Made by a program: the position numbers and the translations under genes. The notes below the pieces were generated by a model that did no database searches, was not told the DNA's origin, and worked only from the letters and a program-made list of their open reading frames with translations. Below are positions 56,278 through 64,000 of a stretch of 64,000 nt of DNA, piece by piece (the first letter of the stretch is position 1; every line of letters begins with the position of its first letter). Source of the stretch: Camelus bactrianus (lineage: Eukaryota; Chordata; Mammalia; Artiodactyla; Camelidae); the NCBI RefSeq assembly GCF_048773025.1, contig NC_133546.1, positions 64,937,001 through 65,001,000 of the forward strand, written 5' to 3'.

Positions 56278-57848
56278 TGCTAATAAGCAAAGATGAGAGA
56301 AAGGTGGAGAACAGCAGGCGAGGGCAGAAGTTCTCATCCTGCTTTGCTCTCTCCCTGAGATGCCCGCAGCACAAGGCTGTGGTGTGGGATGGAGGTGGAG
56401 ACATTATTAATCCTGGATGACTAGAGTTTCTAGAAGTGTCTCTGAGTTGGGCATAGGAAGTAGATGTCTGGTCTCTGGCCTGGAAAATGCCAAACATGAA
56501 GGGCTGACAGGAGAGGGTGTCACTCCCACGTGGATGCCTCTGGGAACAGTTGATAAACATCTGTATGTTTAAGAATATTTTTGTTTGATTTTGTTTTTTA
56601 AAAAAATCCATCTTTGGCAGAATACATTTCAATTTCTTTCTTCTTTTGTATTATAATTGCTTGGAGTGACCCATGCGCTTGCACGGTATCTGCAATTCAC
56701 AGAACTCTTCCTCCTGCTCCTCTGATAGAGTGAAATAGCCGCGATGACGCATGTGGTTTATTTGGTTTCCACAAAAAGGCTGCATGATAGTTGGGGAGGC
56801 CTACGGAGCTCAGCAAACAGACGTTACAGGGCCGTGCTCTGTTGCCTCCCCTTGACTTCCTGGTGGGGCGCAAGTGGCTCCTTGCCACTCACCATGGAAG
56901 TCACATCTCTTGGTTCCACTCAGGAATTTTCTGTCTCTTCAGCCAGCAAACTCGGAGAGATTTTTGTTTTCAGTGTTGCGTTTGAATGTCGGTTGTCATT
57001 TTCATTCCTTGATTCTGAATCATCTGTGTGAATCTTCCACCCTCTTTGAAGAAAGATGTGTGGGGCTGCTTTCCTCTATGATGTGTGATGTCAGAGAGAA
57101 CTAAATTTAACCAGGCGCAATTATCCATTTTGCCCACAGCTGTTGGCCAAACACTCGGGACTCAGATGGCCGAAATGATCACAGGATGCCAACGTTGCCT
57201 CCCAGGAGGGCAAGCTTTACTTTGCATTTAAAAATTGCCCTGAAACTGAAAAGAACTGTTTGTTCACCCAGGAAAGAAAGTGCATCTGCTATGTTACTTG
57301 CCCCAAACCCTTGAGTTTTCAAATGTAATTTAGAGAACTCTAGGTGTTTCTAGGGGGAAGCTGTACAAGAAAAAACATGCTTGAAAAACTGTCCCTTCAG
57401 GCCCAAGGGGGGTTAAGTTGTAATGGCAATAAAACGAGATAAAAAGATTTTCAGAGCTGTTTGAAAACCATCAGAGCTGAGATTACTACTTATCCTGCCT
57501 CTTTTCTTGTATAAATCTTCTAGTTCTCTTGTTCAAGGTTCACTTTCATAGCCTAAGTGAGTTTGTGGTATTATTCAAAGCAGAGTGATTATCATCCAAG
57601 AAATCTGTGGAATATCAGCAGCACACAGGTAAAAATGCTGTACTGAACCTGGTTCCTTGGCTTATTGTCCAAATTCAGTGATTATAACTGCATAAAGAAG
57701 ACTGCAATATACGTAAAGAAGAAAGAAAGGCTGTTGGTAACTTTCATCTTTAACGATGATGATGATTTAACACATTAGCAGTTTGTCTATTCCAAAAGAC
57801 AGGCAATGAAATGCATAAAAGTCTTTTATCCACAAAAATGTTCCTGGA
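56278..57848. other. Unassigned DNA; candidate conserved block 57100-57600
   Basis: No gene was recognised. Open frames up to 124 codons on both strands around 56260-57100 have no family resemblance. From about 57100 to 57600 the sequence looks unique and free of recognised repeats, with motifs such as AGGCGCAATTATCCATTTTG and TTTACTTTGCATTTAAAAAT (an octamer-like TTTGCAT). Confidence 0.4.
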
Positions 57849-57882
57849 TTGTTCCTGGATTGTTATACAAATCCAGGAACAA
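57849..57882. repeat. 13-bp perfect hairpin with tandem arm
   Basis: TTGTTCCTGGATT (57849-57861) is perfectly complementary to AATCCAGGAACAA (57870-57882) with an 8-base loop. The left arm is itself part of a tandem duplication, TTCCTGGATTG, beginning at 57841. Confidence 0.85.
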
Positions 57883-57884
57883 AA

Positions 57885-58150
57885 CACAAAATTACAAATA
57901 AGTACAAAAATACAAAAATTGAAAACTGCCTAAATGTTCATCAATAATGCCATATTTCAATAAATTATGGTATGGAACATGCTGGAATATTAAAGAATAG
58001 TTTAAAATGATTCTATTTCTCCTAGAGTTTGTAATCACATGGGGGAAATGCTATACTACAAGGTTCAGTGAAAAAAAGCAGATTAAAAATACATATACAA
58101 AATAAGATCTCACCTGTATATATAAATCTAAATGCTAAAAAAAATACTGA
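57885..58150 (+). mobile_element. Old LINE-1/HAL1-type 3' region
   Basis: AAATTGAAAACTGCCTAAAT, GTTCATCAATAATGCC, TAAATTATGGTATGGAACAT, CACATGGGGGAAATGCTATA and GTGAAAAAAAGCAGATTAAA follow an old LINE-1 3' region. Confidence 0.6.
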
Positions 58151-59914
58151 ACATAATTTTAAAAAATTTTAGTCATAGTTTTCCACTCATCCAACTCTTT
58201 AGTATTTCCTGTAATGCAGTTATAGTAGAAAAAAAGGCTTTATATTAAAAATAGGATACTTTTTTTAAAATATTAAAATATAAGATTTCTAAGCCCCCTG
58301 CTCTTTCCTGTTTCACCAGCTATTCACCAAATCCTAAAGTAAAAGTACTATATTAGAAGAAAGAAATTCCATTAAATATACCAATTTTCCATCAGGCAGC
58401 ATTTTCTCTTATGATGACTTCCAATTTTATGCATAAATACCCTTAGTATTTCCATTTACTGGATCCTGTATTTGTTACCATTTCTGAAACATTCCTCTCT
58501 AGGCATTTGGTAAGTCTAAAGGCTTTCTTTGCTTTGCAATTAAGAGATAAAGATTAAATCTTTAACCAGCATAACCAACTCTGTCTTTAGGAAGTCCATT
58601 GCGGGGCTCAGACGAGTCTTCCTCAGGCAGCAAACTTCTCCCTGTGCTGAGCGGATTTTGATATTTCCCGGGCTGTTCTATGGGTGGCTGGCTCCCACCC
58701 ACTCTGCGTCAGAAGAACAGGTTCAGGCCCCCAGTCAAATCTACATCAGCTTTCCCTGGGAAGTGATTTTATGGCTTCCAAAGGTTATATGAATTAAGAG
58801 TTTGGCTGAGGCTTTTATGTGGAAAATGGCTGATACAGTTTAAAAGGTCATATTTTTTCTAACTGGTTGCCTCACATAAAATGTGCTTTTATGGGTTCTA
58901 TTATAAAGGCTTTGTGACCCAGCAGCATCAGAACCAGGCCTGGGAGTTAAAGAAGTAAGACTTTTCAGGATGCAATTGGGTTGCTGGGTGGTTTTGAGCA
59001 TCTCAATTGCCTTTTCTAAAAAATAGGCCGTTATGATGCTGAATAGATAATACATTTATCACTGCCAAGGACCTAGCAAACAAAGTGTTATGTGAATGCT
59101 TTCTAACAGCTATCATCTGTAACATATTTAACCTAATCCATCTTGTGAAACACTTCCATATACTATATAGAGAGGGTCTATTTTACAAGAGACATTGCTT
59201 TGCCTCAAAAATCTTTTGTATCGTTTCAGTGCCCAGGAAGGATCATAGTACTTTTGTATGTTAATTTGGTGTCTTAATCTATTTCTAATTTTTATTACTA
59301 AATTAGGACATTGGAACTGTTTGTGCACTTAGAAGAGATGGTGTGTTGTTTTTGTCTCTGAGTGAAATGCAAACAGGAAAAAACCCCCACAAACACTGAA
59401 AATGTACTGAACTTTCCTACTCAAATGGGGGACATTTAGAATACATATTGTAGCAGAGTTAATGTGTGGCAGCCAAGGTTTTTATCATTCAACATGTAGT
59501 ATTCCTGTACAACATTAGCTTGGCAAATAATCGGGACAGCTGGTTAATCATTAGCTAGCATATAGTCTTTGACTATAGACCTATACTCAAAAATAAGAAT
59601 ATTTATGTCGGGGGGATGTAGAGGGAGAAAAAAAAGTTTTGCAAATATACCATGTTGAATCATTTTTCTACAACATCTTAGTACTTAGTAAATAAATAAA
59701 TCTCGACTTTCAATTTCATTATTCTTCAAAATCATTTCAAGGTGAGGGCCTGCCCCTAGAAAGCATTTTCTTACATTTGCTCAGGCAGTAGATGAGCTTG
59801 AACTGAAATACTGGGACAAGATTAGTCTACTTTTCAGATAAAGGGTTCCTTAAAACATTTCTTAATTTTTGTTCTTAAAAAAAAAACTCACAATATAATG
59901 CTAGTGGGCGAAAA
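58151..59914. other. Unassigned DNA
   Basis: No gene or repeat recognised. Generally AT-rich, with short A-runs. Confidence 0.45.
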
Positions 59915-60012
59915 TTTTATATATACAGATATATAAAATATGTAATAAAATATGTATAATAAAATGTGTTTATATATATGTGAACTTAATAAAATATGTA
60001 TATACATAGAGA
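59915..60012. repeat. AT-rich degenerate tandem repeat
   Basis: AATAAAATATGTATA-like units recur, together with (TA)n patches, over about 98 bp. Confidence 0.75.
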
Positions 60013-60109
60013 TTGAAATAGAATATTAAAAAAAATGTTAGTGGTGCTTGTCCCCAGGTCATAAAGTTATTGATTAATTTGATTTTCTTTTTAGATTTTT
60101 CCATAGGTT

Positions 60110-60260
60110 TCCTAAGAGGAGTCAGAGATGAGGCTATGAGTTTTGGGCAGGAAGCTGGAAGGTTGGAGTTGGTAAGTCCTCTGGACTGTGGCAGGAGGAA
60201 TTCAGTTTTGGACATGTTAGGTTTGAGATGCCTGTTAACATTCAAGAAGGCAAAGTGTAC
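60110..60260 (-). mobile_element. LINE-2 ORF2 fragment, antisense
   Basis: The minus strand reads NRHLKPNMSKTEFLL, matching the L2 protein stretch HLKLNMSKTELLIF as I remember it. The DNA shows CAGTTTTGGACATGTTAGGT and TTGAGATGCCTGTTAACATT. The surrounding 113-codon frame is a chance extension of this fragment, not a host gene. Confidence 0.65.
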
Positions 60261-60654
60261 TTTTGGGTAAAGTCCTGTGTAGGTTTTATCTACAAAGCTA
60301 ACAAAGACCATTGTTTATACTTCAAAGTAAGCTTAAGTCAGCTTTGAATTGGTTCCAGAGAACTGGTTGCCTGTTGTCTATCACCATCATTTCCAAAGAA
60401 TTTGTAAAGTTCTCAGGTGAAGGTCATTCATAGTGTGGCATTTACAGGGATCAGAGACAACTCTTATTCTAGTGACATAGACATTTCATAGTCTCTACAC
60501 AGAAATTTTAGATTCAGATTTTTGCTTGTCCCTTGGTTCAGTCTTCTCTAGTCAGTGCTGCTTAATCTCTTTCTTTCACAGACATTTCTGAGTAGTTGGG
60601 GGAGGCATAATACTGGTAGGAATTGCAGATTTGACTGCACTTTCTGAGATGGCC
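60261..60654. other. Unassigned DNA
   Basis: No gene or repeat recognised. Confidence 0.45.
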
Positions 60655-60840
60655 AAGCATTTCCTGAGTTCTTTATTCAGTGCCAGCCACTTTTTACATA
60701 TTATTGCTTTTAAAGTCACAATGCTATGAGATAGATGCAATTATCCCCATCTGACAAATGAGGAAAGTAAGAGTTAGAGAAGTTCAATAATTTGTCCAAA
60801 GTCACTCACCTTGGAATTACTGAAGCCAGGAGGCAAACTG
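60655..60840 (+). mobile_element. MIR SINE
   Basis: TTATTCAGTGCCAGCCACTT, TTACATATTATTGCTTTTAA, AATTATCCCCATCTGACAAA, TGAGGAAAGTAAGAGTTAGA and AATTTGTCCAAAGTCACTCA are a well-preserved MIR. Confidence 0.8.
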
Positions 60841-60854
60841 GGGTTGCTCCTGAT

Positions 60855-61255
60855 CTTTTTCTGGTGAAAGTATATCATCCTCTAAATGGTAGAGGAGACA
60901 CCAGCCAAGAGGAGGCTTGACTATAGTAGATGAGGGAATTGAGGCAGAACTGATTGCAGCTCTATAGCACTTCTGTGTTATGGTAATGATTCTGAGTTCC
61001 TTCTTGGACTTCAGGACAGTATGTGACACTTTCTGGCTGGAGTTGCAATTGTTGGTAGAAGATCCTTCAGCACCCTCTTCTCTGCTGACACGATCAACCA
61101 TCTTGGGAAGTACATGTTGAAATGAAAGTAGCACAAGATTGGAGAACTGCCTCACACTTTGTGTGAGGCAGAAATAAACGTTTGGTGCTAAGCCACTGTG
61201 ACTTTGGAGTTGTTTGGTAGAACAGCAAAGGCTTATCTATCCAGACTAATATGAG
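60855..61255 (+). mobile_element. LTR-like fossil, same family as 1060-1430
   Basis: GCAGAAATAAACGTTTGGTG, CTAAGCCACTGTGACTTTGG, AGTTGTTTGGTAGAACAGCA and CTATCCAGACTAATA form the 3' end of the same LTR-like family, with an AATAAA polyadenylation-like signal. Old and broken. Confidence 0.5.
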
Positions 61256-62234
61256 GATGGTCACTGCTCCTTGTGTACAGCATTCATTAACTTTGCAGTA
61301 TGAATTTGATAGAGCAAAACTGTGATAACATATAGAAGGGTTTGAGACTAGGGACTGCATCCATTAGGTTTTAACGCAACACAGTCTTCATCTCTAATTA
61401 GAAACTGAGCTTTGCACAAATGTTCATAGAATAGAAAGGGGATTTCCTCATTTCCAGATCAATAAAACCCTAATTAGCTGACCTTTCTGGTCTGCTTCAA
61501 AACATTGTTTTTTATGTCATGTCATTTATTAATTCATGGTTTTCATTTGCTTTTCTTTGTCCAAATACTTCTGGCAGAGGAAACCTGCCATATGTTTCAT
61601 GAATTAACCAATAAACTCACTCATCAGAACCATTGTTTGTTCATTCTAGTCAATTCTTATGAACCCATTAGGGCAGGACTGAGGGAATAATAAACATGAA
61701 TCTCAATTATGCTGCCTTGGCCCAACCACCTTCTCTGCTCGGAAGTTTACTGACAAAAGATTATTTTTAAAAATCAGTTCCTTTCATTGAAATGGCTTAC
61801 TTTCACACGTAATCAAGTTTGGGGGTTTTATTTTTCCAGGCCACAAAAACCCTGAAACTCTTATACCAGTTGTTCAAATGGATTCTTTCATGCCTCATTA
61901 GCATCAATAATCTCTAGGCAGAAGTGTGCTAGGCCTTTAAATGGTTACTGCACTACGGCTCACAGCTGGAAACAACTATGGTTCGAGCAAACAAGTGAAT
62001 ACAGCAAAGGGGCTTTAACCTGGAAGCTTAGAGAAAGAGCTGAGACTGTGGGTGATGGAGGGAAATCCCAGAGGCAAAGGCTCGTGGAGCAACACAGGTA
62101 TCCTCGATTCTCCACTGGCTCTAAGGTGCTCCCTTTGCAGAGACACTTAGCACATTTTGTGTCACAGAGAGTCAGAAAAAGAAACTGCCTTTTTTTTTTC
62201 CAGTAAGAATTAATTTTTTTCTACATATCTCGCC
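61256..62234. other. Unassigned DNA; candidate conserved block 61370-62100
   Basis: No repeats or coding frames were recognised. The sequence is AT-rich with TAAT/ATTA cores (CCCTAATTAGCTGACC, TTATTAATTCATGG, CCTCATTAGCATCAATAATC) and long runs without simple repeats. This is typical of distal developmental enhancers, but conservation is untested. Confidence 0.4.
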
Positions 62235-62480
62235 TTTGTTCATTCATTTATTGAACATCTACTACATGCCAGGAGCACTGCTGAGTGCTCAGAATAAACC
62301 ATGAATAAGACACATTTTTACCCTCAAAAATTTTTCTCTTCTGATGGGTGTATCTTTACCCGTCATTGTCTGTGGGGATAAAACAGAGTTGTAGGATATT
62401 TACCAGATGGTAGCAATTTGTGACCAGAGCTGTGGAGGGTGTTGGAAAGTGTCACAAAGGAAACAGCAGTGAAGGAGTGA
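62235..62480 (-). mobile_element. LINE-2 3' end, antisense
   Basis: CATTCATTTATTGAACATCT, ACTACATGCCAGGAGCACTG and AAACCATGAATAAGACACAT are the reversed L2 terminus. The remainder is weaker. Confidence 0.6.
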
Positions 62481-62929
62481 AGGGGCCCCAGATCAATGCC
62501 CCTTACTCTGTCCGGCTTCTTTGATGTTTGCCTCACTCCTTGTTCTCCTTACACAGATTGGGGATCAGGGCCTCGGGTGAGGTCAACAGGATTAGAGGTC
62601 TTCCCACAGGCAGTCGGAATGGTGGCGACGCTCTTGACAAGTGTTCAGGAGTACAAAGGGAGAAGCGGGTTGACGAGGGGGCGGACGGGTCAGTAACAGA
62701 CACGCTGACTGGGAGGTTCCTATGGAGGAGCTAAGAGATGTTTGGTAGGCAGTAGATTTTTTTTTTTAATCTGGAACAATGAATTCTTTTTAAAAAATTC
62801 TTTCAAATGTTTAACACTGCTAGTTGCTAGGGATGCAGGGAAAGATAAGCATGTAGGCTAAAGACATGTGTTCGAACTTCACGAAGCACTCTGATGTACG
62901 CTTTATCAGCTGGGTTTCAAGCAGGAAGC
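62481..62929. other. Unassigned DNA
   Basis: No gene or repeat recognised. 62560-62720 holds several CpGs (GTGGCGACGCTC, GGGGCGGACGGGTC), which is atypical here. Confidence 0.45.
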
Positions 62930-63330
62930 AGTAGTGTGCTCAAATTGAGTAGAGTTTGATAAGGGGGCTATTTACAAAGGAGCAGACAGGGTGAAGGAAA
63001 ATCAAGATAATATAGTACTGCAGGGCTCATAATAGCAGGAAGTCATTATCAAGAGGAGACAGCGGTTACTGGTTCCCAGAGAGGAAGTAGTCTCTCTGCG
63101 AAGAGAAGCATTGGACAGGAGCCGTGGCCTTTAGGAGAGAGAGATGATGACAGGAGCCTTCCCACAGAGATAGCCAATCTCCTGCTAGTGCCTCCACTAG
63201 CTTGACCGGAGCCAGAGGACAAAGATGCCCTTGACAGAAGCCCTCCAGCTCAGCCTTGTGTGGCCCAGAGTAGGATGCAGAATGGTGGGGAGGAGACCTA
63301 AAGAGGCAAATAGACAGATACATAGCTCCT
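62930..63330 (+). mobile_element. Ancient interspersed repeat, family unassigned
   Basis: GAGTAGAGTTTGATAAGGGG, GCTATTTACAAAGGAGCAGA, AGCCAATCTCCTGCTAGTGC and CCGGAGCCAGAGGACAAAGA recall a common old mammalian repeat (CCAATCTCCTGCCAGTGCC ... AGAAGCCAGAGGGCAAGG). I cannot name it with certainty. Confidence 0.4.
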
Positions 63331-63344
63331 GGGTCTTTACAACA

Positions 63345-63600
63345 GCCATATAATAATAATGATAATAACTAACCTGGATTGAATGCTTACCATATGTCAG
63401 GTGGTAGATCAGTGCTTTAGACCTTATTAAGCCTTCACAACAACCCCGTGTGGTGGGTATTCTTATTCACCCTTTTCTCAAGGAAGACACCAAGGCTCAG
63501 TGATATTAATTTGCTCTTCTCCATAGCTAGAAGTAGTAGGGGCGCAGTATGACCCTAAGAATCTGCTGCTAGCATCACTAGGTCTTGCTACCTGCCGGTT
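63345..63600 (+). mobile_element. MIR SINE
   Basis: AATAATAATGATAATAACTA, TGAATGCTTACCATATGTCA, AAGCCTTCACAACAACCCCG and CACCAAGGCTCAGTGATATT follow MIR nearly full length. Confidence 0.75.
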
Positions 63601-63605
63601 TTTCA

Positions 63606-63725
63606 CATGAGAAAACTCAAGCTTAGAAAGTGGAAAGGACTGATTCAGGTTAACATGGCTAGAAAATGAGGATCCTGTGTGGAACTCAGCGCTCTAAGTC
63701 TTACACTTCTCCATGACATCTTGCC
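63606..63725 (+). mobile_element. Second MIR 3' half
   Basis: CATGAGAAAACTCAAGCTTA, GAAAGTGGAAAGGACTGATT, CAGGTTAACATGGCTAG and TGGAACTCAGCGCTCTAAGT repeat the MIR 3' half immediately after a nearly full copy. Confidence 0.5.
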
Positions 63726-64000
63726 GTTATGAGAGATGGGTGAGGAAGAAGCCTGGAAACACACAGGCAGTTGGATCTGAAAAGAGGGGAAGGGTGAATC
63801 TGTATTGTCTGATTTCTTCAGGCTGAGGGGACAGCCTAAGCAAAATCACAGAGTTGTAAACAGTGGTCCAATCAGGCTCAAGTCAGAAGAGAAGAGGGTG
63901 GTGGAGAGGATACTGGACAGAGCATTCCAGAGACCAAAGGGTTAAAAGATGCCACAGAGGCCAACTGCTGAGAAGAAAGAGGAGCTTTCAAAGAAAGGAG
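63726..64000 (-). mobile_element. LINE-2-like fragment, antisense
   Basis: GGACAGAGCATTCCAGAGAC and AGGCTGAGGGGACAGCCTAA, with a preceding purine-rich stretch, resemble the reversed L2 3' region. The window ends inside it. Confidence 0.35.

Noticed and set aside
59970-60311. 113-codon minus-strand frame as a host gene
   Set aside because: Its only recognisable part is LINE-2 protein sequence.

Overview
This window is mammalian nuclear non-coding DNA, most probably from a camelid (camel, llama or alpaca). The diagnostic evidence is four copies of a tRNA-derived SINE of the camelid type (near 28.6, 35.9, 39.3 and 42.3 kb). Each has recognisable RNA polymerase III A and B boxes and a tail built on AAATAAATAAA followed by CCTAATTA or a pyrimidine-rich stretch. 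Several LINE-1 3' ends have the form usual in even-toed ungulates (ending near CAACTATACTTCAATAAA). The base composition is AT-rich, CpG is scarce, and repeats of many ages are layered on each other. The species assignment is recalled from knowledge of these families, not searched.

No host protein-coding gene can be supported. Every open frame is short, most lack family resemblance, and the few with recognisable protein sequence belong to decayed transposable elements: LINE-1 ORF2 at 36.4 kb, LINE-2 reverse transcriptase at 1.6, 17.0 and 60.2 kb, and a hAT transposase at 6.2-6.9 kb. The window is best read as intergenic DNA or the inside of a large intron. Nothing in it decides between the two.

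Layout. 0-9 kb: a tRNA-Ile-like relic at the left edge, an LTR-like relic, a long LINE-2 copy with a reverse-transcriptase remnant, and a nearly end-to-end hAT (Charlie/Buster-type) transposon fossil at 5.8-7.1 kb. 9-15 kb: mostly unassigned DNA, plus a LINE-1 inserted into an older LINE-2. 15.5-21.6 kb: a LINE-2-rich tract with MIRs and microsatellites. 22-35 kb: MIR, LINE-2, LTR-like, MER5A-like and old LINE-1 fragments, a camelid SINE and a 166-bp polypurine tract. 35.8-40.6 kb: the youngest cluster, with two SINEs and three LINE-1 insertions, most with visible target-site duplications, one SINE nested inside an old LINE-1. 41-57 kb: LINE-2, MIR and LTR-like relics, a Tigger-like element holding an LTR-like insertion, and two further LINE-1 3' ends. 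57-64 kb: old LINE-1, LINE-2 and MIR fragments and repeat-free AT-rich blocks.

What may repay a second look: unassigned AT-rich blocks with homeodomain-type TAAT cores (4.9-5.2, 7.26-7.65, 57.1-57.6 and 61.4-62.1 kb), an inverted pair of AP-1/MARE-like sites at 49.37 kb, the tRNA-Ile-like relic, several clean small tandem repeats and hairpins, and well-dated nested insertions. I found no sign of an undescribed gene system.
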